Below, piece by piece: positions 36,455 through 46,214 of a DNA stretch of 64,000 nucleotides. The first letter of the stretch is position 1; each line of letters starts with the position of its first letter. Origin of the DNA: RQOF01 sp964461135. Lineage in GTDB: Bacteria > Calditrichota > Calditrichia > RBG-13-44-9. The DNA lies in NCBI GenBank assembly GCA_964461135.1, contig CAYWTB010000014.1, positions 16,043-80,042 of the forward strand, read 5' to 3'. The notes beneath the pieces are model-generated. The model ran no database searches, had not been told where the DNA came from, and was given only the letters and a program-made list of their open reading frames with translations. The position numbers and the translations under genes are program-made.

Positions 36455-37291
36455 ATGTGTGAGTTTTGTACTCAGCACGGGGAAGGGGAAAAATGGTACC
36501 TGAATGCCAGCAATTATGCGACTGAACTGCTGGATGAACTGAATCGTCAGAAGTTTATTGAACACTTTTATTACAGGGTCATTCTGAAAGGGAACCGGGA
36601 AATATCCCTGCTGGAAAAATTATTTAGAGGCCGGATATCTCTGCCCCTGAAAATTCGAGCCCGTGTTACTGAACAACATAAAAAATCACATTTCGGACAG
36701 ATTATTCCCATGGAGGAAATTCCCAATGTGCTGGCAATGGCGACTTCGGTCACCCGGATTACCTGCGGTTGCCAGTGGGCGGCCGAGAAAAAGGAAAGCC
36801 GTACCTGCTACGGTCTCAGCCTTGGGCCACCCCATTGGTTCGATAATCTTGATTTTGATTTTTTCGGGTCTCCGGAATTGTCCCGCTTCGAAAACCTGAC
36901 TCGCCAGGAAGCCTATGACGCTATGCTGAAAAGCGACAAACAGGGAATGGTTCACAGCCTCTGGACTTTTGAAACACCATTTATCGGTGCCATATGTAAC
37001 TGTGATGGACGGTATTGCCTGGCTATGCGATCTACACTGGGATTAAAAATGCCCGTTATGTTTCGTGCCGAATATATTGCGGAGCTGGATGATATCAAAT
37101 GTTCGGGTTGCAAAGCTTGTATTAAAAAATGCCAGTTTGATACGATTCAATATAACGGAAAAAAGAAACCTGTTACCATAGATTCCGCCAGATGCTATGG
37201 CTGTGGAGTGTGCAGGGCCAGCTGTCCTGAAGAAGCCATCTCCCTGCTGGCACGTGAAAAACATCCGACAGGTTCGCAGCTGTGGATTTGA
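36455..37291 (+). CDS. 4Fe-4S dicluster protein of unknown function
   Basis: The 278-residue protein ends in a ferredoxin-like domain with two 4Fe-4S motifs: Cys216-x2-Cys219-x2-Cys222-x3-Cys226 and Cys247-x2-Cys250-x2-Cys253-x3-Cys257. The N-terminal 200 residues hold eight further cysteines in short clusters (MCEFC at the start, CGC at 104-106, Cys118, CNCDGRYC at 181-188), which could bind another cluster or metal. No TM segment or signal is seen, so it is a likely cytosolic electron carrier or redox enzyme. AAGGGAG precedes the ATG. The specific family is not recognised. It is followed at about 290 bases by the alpha-glucan genes, with no evident functional link. Confidence 0.75.
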   Translation: MCEFCTQHGEGEKWYLNASNYATELLDELNRQKFIEHFYYRVILKGNREISLLEKLFRGRISLPLKIRARVTEQHKKSHFGQIIPMEEIPNVLAMATSVTRITCGCQWAAEKKESRTCYGLSLGPPHWFDNLDFDFFGSPELSRFENLTRQEAYDAMLKSDKQGMVHSLWTFETPFIGAICNCDGRYCLAMRSTLGLKMPVMFRAEYIAELDDIKCSGCKACIKKCQFDTIQYNGKKKPVTIDSARCYGCGVCRASCPEEAISLLAREKHPTGSQLWI

Positions 37292-37583
37292 TATCTTTCC
37301 TGTAATTACCGGTCTCCCGGATTTCGAACGCCGGATCGATTTAAAGATCTTCCACAAATAATACGTCTACTAAATCACCGAAAACCTTCGCCCGGTGTCT
37401 TTCCTTGATATCTTTGTGCTCTCCGAGTAATAGATCCACTTTGCCTGGGAGAAAGATAGTTCGGAAAATTGGACAATGGCGTATTTAAACCAAATTCCCT
37501 GCTGTTTTCGGAAAACATTTTGTTCGTGATGAAAATCCTTTCTACATTTATCCCCACAATAAACAGGTGAAAAGAGGGACGCG

Positions 37584-38810
37584 ATGGATATAGTGATTCT
37601 GACCCGTGAGTACCCTCCATATATCTATGGTGGAGCCGGTGTGCATGTGGAGTTCCTGACGCGGGAACTGGCGGCACTGGAAAATAGGCAGCACCGGATA
37701 CGGGTCTTCTGCTTTGGTGATCAGCATGAACGACGGAACAATCTGGAAATACAGGGCATTCAATCCGATTTTCAACCCCCCTTTCAGGACGAGCGTCACC
37801 GTGGTTTCATGAAAACATTGTTCAATGATGTGATAATGACCGGTTCTCTGGACCGGGCCGATGTTATCCACTGCCATACCTGGTATTCCCATCTGGCCGG
37901 AGTATTGCTTCATCAACTTACCGGAGCACCGCTGGTTCTTACAACGCACTCTCTGGAACCGCACCGGCCCTGGAAGGAAGAGCAGCTGGGTACGGCCTAT
38001 CGCGCCAGTTCCTGGATAGAAAAAACAGCTTATGAAAACAGTAATGGTATAGTAGCGGTTTCCCGGGCCATGAAAAAAGATGTACAGGAACTTTATGGAA
38101 TTCCGGATGAAAAGGTTTGTGTGATTCATAACGGAATCGATCTGCAGGAGTACCGGCCTATTCATAATGAAAAGCTGCTGCAATCTTATGGTATTGATCC
38201 CTCGGTCCCTTTCATTCTTTTCGTGGGGCGTATTACCCGGCAGAAAGGTATTATCCATTTGGTTAATGCCATAAAGTATATTAAACCTCTTACTCAGGTG
38301 GTTCTCTGTGCCGGAGCCGCGGATACGGAAGAGATGTCCCGCGAAATGGAGAGTGGGGTTGAGGTTGCCCGCCGGCAAAGTAGCAATAAAATCATATGGA
38401 TCCCCGGAATTCTTCCCAGAGCAGACGTGATTACTTTATACAGCCATGCCTCACTCTTTATCTGCCCCTCGGTTTATGAACCGTTTGGGATCATTAACCT
38501 GGAAGCTATGGCCTGTAAAACTGCGGTGGTGGCTTCTGCCGTGGGAGGAATTCCTGAAATTGTGGTACCGGACGAGACAGGGATACTTGTACCATTCCGG
38601 TCAGTAAGCGCAGTAAATTTTGAACCGGCCGATCCGGAGGCATTTTCTCGGGACCTGGCACAAGCCATCAACCGGCTGTTGTCCGATCCGGCAATTTTGG
38701 AATCCATGGGCATCAAAGCGAGAAAACGGGTGGAAGAATATTTCAGCTGGCAAAGTATCGCCCGGCTAACCCTGGATTTTTACCGTCACGTGATTTCACT
38801 GAAGGTCTGA
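37584..38810 (+). CDS. glgM: GT4 glycosyltransferase, GlgM-type alpha-maltose-1-phosphate / glycogen synthase
   Basis: The 408-residue GT-B glycosyltransferase closely matches the actinobacterial GlgA/GlgM type, not classical GT5 GlgA: LTREYPPYIYGGAGVHVEFL at the start, CHTWYSHLAGVLL, then THSLEPHRPWKEEQLG, VSRAMKKDV and VIHNGIDLQEY. GRITRQKG is the donor-phosphate loop and YEPFGIINLEAMAC the nucleotide-sugar Glu motif. In mycobacteria GlgM joins ADP-glucose to glucose-1-phosphate to give maltose-1-phosphate, the substrate of GlgE, and GlgE is encoded immediately downstream here. An AGAGGGA site precedes the ATG. It could also elongate glycogen directly, because this family has both activities. 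Confidence 0.85.
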   Translation: MDIVILTREYPPYIYGGAGVHVEFLTRELAALENRQHRIRVFCFGDQHERRNNLEIQGIQSDFQPPFQDERHRGFMKTLFNDVIMTGSLDRADVIHCHTWYSHLAGVLLHQLTGAPLVLTTHSLEPHRPWKEEQLGTAYRASSWIEKTAYENSNGIVAVSRAMKKDVQELYGIPDEKVCVIHNGIDLQEYRPIHNEKLLQSYGIDPSVPFILFVGRITRQKGIIHLVNAIKYIKPLTQVVLCAGAADTEEMSREMESGVEVARRQSSNKIIWIPGILPRADVITLYSHASLFICPSVYEPFGIINLEAMACKTAVVASAVGGIPEIVVPDETGILVPFRSVSAVNFEPADPEAFSRDLAQAINRLLSDPAILESMGIKARKRVEEYFSWQSIARLTLDFYRHVISLKV

Positions 38811-39004
38811 AATTTTTTCGGCATTACCCCGCTATTTTAATCATTCCTTCTTATTGAATTATTAAAACAAAAATTGGACCCACCCGCAATACCCGCAACT
38901 TAATAAAAATCAGCTTCTTAGTTAAACCCCGGTAAGATTTTGTGCCTTCAATTATTTGGATAGCCTGCAAAGCCTTCTTATATTTAATAATCCTTCAGGT
39001 AAAA

Positions 39005-41005
39005 ATGGGGGTATTGCTTATGATGACAGACGGACGAAAAAGAGTGGTGATTGAAGGTTTGAAACCCCGCATAGATGGGGGCCGTTTTCCTATCAAGCGG
39101 GTTGTAGGAGAACCGGTACGGGTGGAGGCGGATGTATTAGCAGACGGGCATGAAGAAGTGTCCGCGGTGTTGATGTACCGGCATAGCTCAGATGACGAAT
39201 GGCGGGAAATACCAATGATGTTCACGGTCAATGATCGCTGGACGGCCAGTTTCATTCCGGTCAAAGTGGGGCGCTATTATTATACGGTGCAGGGATGGGT
39301 TGATAATTTTCTCACCTGGCAGAAGGATGTCAGCAAAAAAATCGATGCCGGTATGGATGTGAGTGTGGATATGCAAATCGGTGCGGAGCTTTTGAATCAG
39401 GCGGCCGGGAGAGCTCCTCGGGAGAAAGCGGTCAATTTAAAACAGTGGGCTAAAAAATTAAACAATTCAGAGAATACGGAGGGAGCGAGGCTTCTAGCTG
39501 TGGACGGTGATGTGGCTCAGGTTGCAGCACGTTACCCTGACCGGAGCTTGTCAGTAACCTGGCCGGATGAACTGGCTGTTCTGGTAGATCGGCCCCGGGC
39601 CCGGTTCAGTACCTGGTATGAAATTTTTCCGCGCTCCTTCGGTAAGACTCCCGGAAAACACGGTTCATTCAAAGATTGCGAAAAACTACTGCCGCGAATA
39701 GCCGATATGAGATTTGATGTGCTCTATCTGCCACCCATTCACCCCATCGGTAAAAAGAATCGAAAAGGGAAAAATAATGCTGTTGTAGCCAAACCCGACG
39801 ATCCCGGAAGTCCCTGGGCTATAGGATCATCCGAAGGAGGACACAAATCCATACATCCGCAGCTGGGAACCATGGACGATTTTCAGCGATTTGTGAAAAA
39901 GGCGACCAGCCACGGTCTGGAAGTGGCGCTGGATCTGGCCTTTCAGTGTGCACCTGATCATCCTTATGTGAAGGTACATCCCGAGTGGTTCAAATGGCGT
40001 CCTGATGGAACGGTTCAGTATGCAGAAAATCCGCCCAAGAAATATCAGGACGTATTGCCCATAAAATTTGAAACGGAAAACTGGCAGGAGCTGTGGGAAG
40101 AACTTAAAAGTGTGGTCCTTTTCTGGATAGAGAAGGGCATTAGAATCTTCCGGGTGGACAATCCTCATACCAAGCCTTTTGCTTTCTGGGAATGGTTAAT
40201 ATCAGACGTACGCGAAGCCTATCCGGATGTTATCTTTCTCTCTGAGGCTTTCACGCGTCCAAAGGTAATGTATCGCCTGGCAAAAACCGGATTTACCCAG
40301 TCTTATACTTACTTCACCTGGCGGAATACCAAATGGGAATTCATGGATTACATGAATGATCTCACTAAAACAGAAGTCAGGGAAATTTTACGTCCCAATT
40401 TCTGGATCAATACACCCGATATTCTTCCGGAACATCTGCAGTTTGGCAACCGCAATACCTTTATTATCCGTCTGATTCTGGCTGCCACCTTATCCTCCAA
40501 TTATGGAATGTACGGACCGGCTTTCGAGCTGATGGAAAATGAACCGGTCCCTGGAAAAGAGGAATATCTGAACTCAGAGAAATATGAAATTAAAAACTGG
40601 GACCTGGATCGTCCTGGCCATCTGCGCGATATTATTAAAAAAGTAAATATAATCCGGCGGGAAAATACCGCACTGCAGGATAGCAATAATATTCAGTTTC
40701 TGAAGATTGAAAATGAATATCTGCTCGGATTCCTTAAAACGGATAAAAAAACATCCAATACTATTCTGGTGCTGATAAACATGGATCCTTACGCCCACCA
40801 GGCCGGCAGAGTTACATTACCTCTGGAAGATTTGAATATCTCCGCCCGCCAGTCGTTTCTGGCGCATGAATTACTCACAGATACCAGGCTCTTCTGGCAG
40901 GGAGAAAACCATACGGTAACTATTGATCCCGATAGAATGCCGGCTCAAATCTACCGGATACAGCGGCGGGTAAAACGGGAAAAAGATTTTGACTATTTCA
41001 TGTAA
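39005..41005 (+). CDS. glgE: Alpha-1,4-glucan:maltose-1-phosphate maltosyltransferase (GH13_3)
   Basis: GlgE extends alpha-1,4-glucan using maltose-1-phosphate. The protein (about 666 residues from the ATG at 39005; 39020 and 39023 are alternatives) has the N-terminal DUF3416 beta-sandwich (VVGEPVRVEADVLADGHEEV, then WTASFIPVKVGRYYYTVQGW) and a GH13 barrel. The barrel is diagnostic: YEIFPRSFGKTPGKHGSFKD, HPIGKKNRKGKNN, and VRVHPEW-like VKVHPEWFKWRPDGT. FRVDNPHTKPF carries the nucleophile Asp (about 385), FLSEAFTRP the acid/base Glu (about 414), and NTPDILPEHLQ the third Asp. The 29-residue gap between nucleophile and acid matches what I recall for the Streptomyces enzyme. It starts 194 bases after glgM and ends 12 bases before treS. 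Confidence 0.95.
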   Translation: MGVLLMMTDGRKRVVIEGLKPRIDGGRFPIKRVVGEPVRVEADVLADGHEEVSAVLMYRHSSDDEWREIPMMFTVNDRWTASFIPVKVGRYYYTVQGWVDNFLTWQKDVSKKIDAGMDVSVDMQIGAELLNQAAGRAPREKAVNLKQWAKKLNNSENTEGARLLAVDGDVAQVAARYPDRSLSVTWPDELAVLVDRPRARFSTWYEIFPRSFGKTPGKHGSFKDCEKLLPRIADMRFDVLYLPPIHPIGKKNRKGKNNAVVAKPDDPGSPWAIGSSEGGHKSIHPQLGTMDDFQRFVKKATSHGLEVALDLAFQCAPDHPYVKVHPEWFKWRPDGTVQYAENPPKKYQDVLPIKFETENWQELWEELKSVVLFWIEKGIRIFRVDNPHTKPFAFWEWLISDVREAYPDVIFLSEAFTRPKVMYRLAKTGFTQSYTYFTWRNTKWEFMDYMNDLTKTEVREILRPNFWINTPDILPEHLQFGNRNTFIIRLILAATLSSNYGMYGPAFELMENEPVPGKEEYLNSEKYEIKNWDLDRPGHLRDIIKKVNIIRRENTALQDSNNIQFLKIENEYLLGFLKTDKKTSNTILVLINMDPYAHQAGRVTLPLEDLNISARQSFLAHELLTDTRLFWQGENHTVTIDPDRMPAQIYRIQRRVKREKDFDYFM

Positions 41006-41017
41006 ACAGGAACGGTG

Positions 41018-44000
41018 ATGGTAAAAATAATAAAAAAATTGGAGAATGATCCCCTCTGGTATAAAGATGCAATAATCTATGAAGTTCATATCAAATCATT
41101 TTTTGATAGTGAGGACGATGGGATTGGAGATCTGAAGGGACTGGTGGCCAATCTGGATTATCTGGAGAGACTGGGTGTCACAGCCATCTGGATTCTCCCC
41201 TTTTATCCCTCCCCGCTGCGTGATGACGGTTACGATATTTCCGATTATTTCAGCATCAATTCCGATTATGGAACTTTGCGGGATTTCAAATTACTTTTAC
41301 GGGAAACCCATGGCCGCGGTATCCGGATAATCACAGAGCTGGTTATCAATCACACTTCTGATCAGCACCCCTGGTTTCAGAGAGCCCGCAGTTCTAAACC
41401 GGGCTCAGTGTGGCGCGATTTTTATGTATGGAGTGACACACCTGAAAAGTATAAAGACGCCCGTGTTATTTTTAAGGATTTTGAATCGTCCAACTGGTCC
41501 TGGGATCCTGTGGCAAAAGCTTACTACTGGCACCGTTTCTATTCCCATCAACCGGATTTGAACTTTGATAATCCCAGGGTCCATAAGGAATTGTTCCGGG
41601 CTCTGGATTTCTGGTTTGAGTTGGGTGTGGATGGACTGCGGCTGGATGCGATTCCATACCTGTACGAACGGGAAGGCACCAACTGTGAAAATTTGGATGA
41701 AACCCATTCCTTCCTGAAAAAGCTACGGAAACATGTGGATCAAAAATTCAAAAATCGTATGCTACTGGCGGAGGCCAATCAATGGCCGGAAGATGCTGTG
41801 GCTTACTTTGGTGGAGGCGATGAATGTCATATGGCGTTCCATTTCCCGGTGATGCCCCGTTTATTTATGGCGGTTCAGATGGAAGACCGTTTTCCGGTGG
41901 TGGATATTCTGGAACAGACTCCGGAGTTACCCGAAACTTGCCAGTGGGCCATGTTTTTACGCAACCATGATGAATTAACGCTGGAGATGGTTACAGATGA
42001 GGAACGGGATTATATGTACCGGGTATATGCACGGGATCCACGTGCACGGATTAATTTGGGAATTCGCCGTCGTCTGGCTCCGCTTCTGCACAATAACCGG
42101 CGCAAAATTGAATTAATGAATATTATCCTCTTTTCCCTTCCCGGCACCCCGGTGCTTTATTATGGAGATGAAATCGGGATGGGGGATAATTATTATCTGG
42201 GTGATAGAGATGGTGTCCGGACACCCATGCAATGGAGTTCCGACCGTAATGCCGGCTTCTCAAATGCAAATCCTCATAAACTGTATCTTCCGATCATTAT
42301 CGATCCGGAATATCATTTTGAAACCATAAATGTTGAAACCCAGGAGAGAAATCTATCATCTCTCCTGTGGTGGATGAAGCGGGTCATCGCGATCCGGAAA
42401 CTTTATAAAGCATTCAGCCGAGGAACCATTGAATTTCTCCATCCGGATAATTCAAAAGTACTGGCGTTCATCCGACATTATGAAAATGAAATTGTACTTG
42501 TTGTGATTAATTTGTCACGGTTTTCCCAGGTGGTTGAAATGAATTTACGCGAATTTTCCGGCCTGATTCCTACAGAGTTGTTCAGCCAGAATGACTTTCC
42601 CCGCATCAGGCATGATGATTACCTGCTGACCCCCGGGCCTTACGATCATTTCTGGTTTCTGCTGAGTCAGGAGAAAGTCCCCCGTGACGGTATGAAAAAA
42701 AGAGAAATTCCCCAGATTGAAGTGGAGGAAGGCTGGGAACAAATAGTTTCTAATGATTACCGCAGCTTTTTGGAAAAAGAGGTACTCCCGGCTTACCTGC
42801 AGAACAGCCGGTGGTTTGGAGGGAAAGCACGAACCATCCGGAGCGTAAAAATTGGAACCGATATTTCAAACCATACGGATAAAGCTTTCGGTCATTTATT
42901 ATTTGTCGATGTAAAATACAGCCAGGGAAACCCCGAAACCTATTTTATACCCCTGTCTTTTGCTCAATATGAAGATGCCGCCAAAATAATTCGGGATTTT
43001 CCGCAATCTGTTCTGAGCCGGCTTAGCTGTAAAGAAGGGGAAGGTATCATCTTTGACAGCATGGCTTCTCCCCTGTTTCGTGACCGTATCCTGCAGCTGA
43101 TTGACGGGCGTAAAAAAATAAAAGGTCCCTGGGGAGAATTTGTGGCCACCCGCGGAAAAACTTTTCGTTCTCTGCAACCGGAGAAAGAGAAAATCGAGTC
43201 CCGCTTACTGAAGGTGGAACAAAGTAATTCATCGGTACTTTACGGAACCAAATACTTTATGAAGGTTTACCGGCGTATTGAGGAAGGCATTAATCCTGAT
43301 CTGGAGGTTGTAAAATTCCTGACTGAAAACACCGGCTTTAAAAATATTCCGCCCTTTGCCGGATCTCTGGAAATTCACCGGAGAGGGGAAGATGTCATTA
43401 TGCTGGCATTGCTGCAGGGATTTATTCAGAATGAAGGCAATGGATGGATACATACTTTAAATTCCCTCCGGTTATACTTTGACCAGGCCTTATCCAGAAA
43501 GAAGGAACTGGAGGAAACGTCTCTGAATCTGCCATCATATCTGGATTTAACCTTCGATGATATACCGGCAATATTGCAGGAAAAAATTGGCCATTCGTAT
43601 TTGGAAGAAACCCTGCTTCTGGGGAAACGGACTGCTGAAATGCATCAGGCCCTGGCATCCGCCCGGAAAAATCCGGCCTTTGAACCCGAAAAATTTTCCC
43701 TGCTGTATCAGAGATCTGTTTATCAGAATATCCGTAACAATCTGAAGCAGCAGATGAGCCTGTTGGACAAATTGATGAACCGTTTACCCACGCAGGTTGG
43801 TGCCGAAGCGGAAAAAATTTTAAAAAGTCAGACGGACATACTGGAAAAATTGAAACTTTTAAACAGAAAAAAATTTGTAGCCAGTAAGATCAGAATTCAT
43901 GGTGATTATCATCTAGGACAGGTTCTTTACACCGGTAAGGATTATATTATTATTGATTTTGAAGGTGAACCGGCCCACGCACCCGGCGAAAGAAGACTTA

Positions 44001-44350
44001 AATATTCTCCCCTCAGAGATGTTGCCGGGATGATCAGGTCGTTTCATTATGCAGCCTACAGTGTATTGCTGCAATACCACGAGGCCCACCCGGAGAATTA
44101 TACTTTGCTGGAAGAGTGGGTAGGGCACTGGTTTACCTGCATCGCCGGACTGTATCTCAAGAGCTATCTTGAAGAATTAAAGCTACCCGACCTAGTGCCT
44201 CAGGATCGAAATGATTTTGAGATTCTGCTGGATGCCCTGCTGTTGAATAAAGCCATTTACGAACTGGGATATGAATTGAACAATCGTCCGGATTGGGTAA
44301 TTATTCCCATCAAAGGAATTCAGGCAGCCATCAGTAATTTTGGCCGTTGA
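41018..44350 (+). CDS. treS: Trehalose synthase - maltokinase fusion (TreS-Pep2)
   Basis: The 1110-residue protein joins two enzymes. The GH13 trehalose synthase (about residues 1-550) interconverts trehalose and maltose. Its motifs are WYKDAIIYEVHIKSFFDSED, ELVINHTSDQHPWF, GLRLDAIPYLYEREGTNCEN (nucleophile Asp210), LLAEANQWPED (Glu252) and RNHDELTLEMV (Asp318). The C-terminal maltokinase (about 580-1110) phosphorylates maltose to maltose-1-phosphate with ATP. It has the kinase-like motifs IHGDYHLGQVL (about 961) and IIDFEGEPAHAPGERRLKYS (about 980). In actinobacteria the two are often separate or complexed; fused forms are common elsewhere. The product feeds GlgE. I chose the ATG at 41018, with CAGGAA upstream, over the GTG just before it. 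Confidence 0.95.
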   Translation: MVKIIKKLENDPLWYKDAIIYEVHIKSFFDSEDDGIGDLKGLVANLDYLERLGVTAIWILPFYPSPLRDDGYDISDYFSINSDYGTLRDFKLLLRETHGRGIRIITELVINHTSDQHPWFQRARSSKPGSVWRDFYVWSDTPEKYKDARVIFKDFESSNWSWDPVAKAYYWHRFYSHQPDLNFDNPRVHKELFRALDFWFELGVDGLRLDAIPYLYEREGTNCENLDETHSFLKKLRKHVDQKFKNRMLLAEANQWPEDAVAYFGGGDECHMAFHFPVMPRLFMAVQMEDRFPVVDILEQTPELPETCQWAMFLRNHDELTLEMVTDEERDYMYRVYARDPRARINLGIRRRLAPLLHNNRRKIELMNIILFSLPGTPVLYYGDEIGMGDNYYLGDRDGVRTPMQWSSDRNAGFSNANPHKLYLPIIIDPEYHFETINVETQERNLSSLLWWMKRVIAIRKLYKAFSRGTIEFLHPDNSKVLAFIRHYENEIVLVVINLSRFSQVVEMNLREFSGLIPTELFSQNDFPRIRHDDYLLTPGPYDHFWFLLSQEKVPRDGMKKREIPQIEVEEGWEQIVSNDYRSFLEKEVLPAYLQNSRWFGGKARTIRSVKIGTDISNHTDKAFGHLLFVDVKYSQGNPETYFIPLSFAQYEDAAKIIRDFPQSVLSRLSCKEGEGIIFDSMASPLFRDRILQLIDGRKKIKGPWGEFVATRGKTFRSLQPEKEKIESRLLKVEQSNSSVLYGTKYFMKVYRRIEEGINPDLEVVKFLTENTGFKNIPPFAGSLEIHRRGEDVIMLALLQGFIQNEGNGWIHTLNSLRLYFDQALSRKKELEETSLNLPSYLDLTFDDIPAILQEKIGHSYLEETLLLGKRTAEMHQALASARKNPAFEPEKFSLLYQRSVYQNIRNNLKQQMSLLDKLMNRLPTQVGAEAEKILKSQTDILEKLKLLNRKKFVASKIRIHGDYHLGQVLYTGKDYIIIDFEGEPAHAPGERRLKYSPLRDVAGMIRSFHYAAYSVLLQYHEAHPENYTLLEEWVGHWFTCIAGLYLKSYLEELKLPDLVPQDRNDFEILLDALLLNKAIYELGYELNNRPDWVIIPIKGIQAAISNFGR

Positions 44351-44386
44351 ATCTAATGACCGAATGAACAGGAGGATCTTTAGTAA

Positions 44387-46210
44387 ATGATCATCGGACC
44401 TTATTATACTGCTTCTGACAGAGTTGATTTTAAGGTATGGGCGCCCTTTCGTGAACGCGTGGATCTTCATCTAACGGGTTCGGATGATCGAATTATACCC
44501 ATGGAAAAAGATACTATCGGATATTGGCAGGTGCAGCTGAAAAGTTCTCGGAAAGATATCCGTTATTTTTTCCGCCTGGATGATGAGCTTGAAAGACCGG
44601 ATCCGGCCTCACATTTTCAGCCGGATGGTGTACATACTTCATCTCAGGTAATTAATCACCGCAGTTTTCAATGGTCAGATGCCCAATGGCGTGGCTTATC
44701 ACTGCAGGAGATGGTGATTTATGAACTTCATGTGGGTACCTTTACCCGGGCCGGTACATTTAAGGCTGTCATTGAGTTATTGCCCCACCTGAAGGAATTG
44801 GGTGTAAATGCCATCGAACTTATGCCGGTTGCCCAGTTTCCCGGCGAGCGTAATTGGGGATATGACGGAGTCTTCCCTTTTGCCGTGCAGAATTCCTATG
44901 GTGGCCCGGAAGGTCTTAAAACCCTGGTGAATGCCTGTCATCAGAATGGCTTTGCAATTATCCTGGATGTGGTCTACAATCACCTGGGTCCGGAAGGAAA
45001 TTATTTTCGTGATTTTGGACCCTATTTTACCCCTAAATATCGGACTCCCTGGGGAGAAGCGCTTAATTTTGACGATGCCTACAGTGATGATGTCCGTAAC
45101 TTTTTCAATGAAAATGCCCTTTATTGGTTTCGTGAATTTCATATAGATGCTTTGCGGCTGGATGCCATCCATGCCATATTGGACAGGAGTGCTATCCCTT
45201 TCCTCCATGAACTGGCTCAAAAGATAGACACGTTTTCCCTGGAAAAGAGACGTAATAATTACCTGATTGCCGAAAGTAATCTTAATGACTCCGGAATTGT
45301 TGTTTCCCCTGCAGAGGGGGGCTATGGTTTACATGCCCAATGGCTGGATGATTATCATCATTCTTTATGGGCACTTCTAACCCGTGAAAAAAACGGATAT
45401 TATATGGATTTTGGAACTCTTGATCAATACCGGAAAGCTCTGAAGGAGGGATTTGTTTACAGCGGTCAGTATTCCGCGTTCAGGAAAAGGCGGCATGGAA
45501 ACTCGTCTGAAAAAATAGATGCGTTCCGCTTTGTTGTTTTTGTTCAGAATCATGATCAGGTTGGTAACCGCATGCGTGGAGAAAGACTGTCAGAACTTGT
45601 CTGCTTTCCGGCTCTGAAGCTGGCAGCTACCGCCTGTATCCTCTCGCCCTATATTCCAATGATATTTATGGGCGAAGAATATGCCGAACAAGCTCCTTTC
45701 CTGTATTTTATCGATCATGGGGATCCTGATCTGATTGAGGCTGTACGCCGGGGACGGAAAGAGGAATTCCGGGAATTCAGGTGGGAAGGCGAACCTCCTG
45801 ATCCGCAGGATATCCGGACTTTTCTTAAATCTAAACTGAACTGGTCTCTGAAGGAAAAGGGTAAACATAAAATTCTTCTTCAATTTTACCGGGAACTGAT
45901 TAACTTAAAGAAAGCCATTCCGGCTCTTTGTTCTTTGTCCAATAAAAGCCTTCAGATTAAATCTGACGAAGCCACCAAAATGCTGTTTATTCATCGCTGG
46001 TGGGAGGAGAGCAATGTTTTTTATGTGATGCATCTGGACGATAATCCGACTGAATTTACGCTGGATTTACCGGCCGGCCGCTGGCATAAAATACTGGACG
46101 GCAGTGACAATCGCTGGGACGGACCGGGTTCCGACTTGCCGGATCATATGGACAGCCGGCAGGTGATAACAGCCCCGCCCTGGCAGGTTGTACTGTTTGA
46201 GAGGGAGTAA
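44387..46210 (+). CDS. treZ: Malto-oligosyltrehalose trehalohydrolase
   Basis: TreZ (GH13) cleaves trehalose from malto-oligosyltrehalose made by TreY. The 607-residue protein has an N-terminal CBM48-like sandwich (FKVWAPFRERVDLHL; MEKDTIGYWQVQL) and a TIM barrel with YELHVGTFTRAGTFKAVIEL, ELMPVAQFPGERNWGYDGVF, DVVYNHLGPEGNYF, ALRLDAIHAI (Asp259), LIAESNLND (Glu296) and QNHDQVGNRMRGERLS (Asp390). GGAGGA stands 11 bases before the ATG. It is 36 bases after treS and four bases before the truncated GH57 gene. The combination PGERNWGYDGV plus QNHDQVGNR separates it from glycogen branching and debranching enzymes. Confidence 0.95.
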   Translation: MIIGPYYTASDRVDFKVWAPFRERVDLHLTGSDDRIIPMEKDTIGYWQVQLKSSRKDIRYFFRLDDELERPDPASHFQPDGVHTSSQVINHRSFQWSDAQWRGLSLQEMVIYELHVGTFTRAGTFKAVIELLPHLKELGVNAIELMPVAQFPGERNWGYDGVFPFAVQNSYGGPEGLKTLVNACHQNGFAIILDVVYNHLGPEGNYFRDFGPYFTPKYRTPWGEALNFDDAYSDDVRNFFNENALYWFREFHIDALRLDAIHAILDRSAIPFLHELAQKIDTFSLEKRRNNYLIAESNLNDSGIVVSPAEGGYGLHAQWLDDYHHSLWALLTREKNGYYMDFGTLDQYRKALKEGFVYSGQYSAFRKRRHGNSSEKIDAFRFVVFVQNHDQVGNRMRGERLSELVCFPALKLAATACILSPYIPMIFMGEEYAEQAPFLYFIDHGDPDLIEAVRRGRKEEFREFRWEGEPPDPQDIRTFLKSKLNWSLKEKGKHKILLQFYRELINLKKAIPALCSLSNKSLQIKSDEATKMLFIHRWWEESNVFYVMHLDDNPTEFTLDLPAGRWHKILDGSDNRWDGPGSDLPDHMDSRQVITAPPWQVVLFERE

Positions 46211-46214
46211 TTAT

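Noticed and set aside
46188..46214. Upstream in-frame start nine codons before the GH57 remnant ATG.
   Set aside because: It would overlap the end of treZ. The ATG at 46215 has GAGGGAG at correct spacing and begins exactly as the family does.
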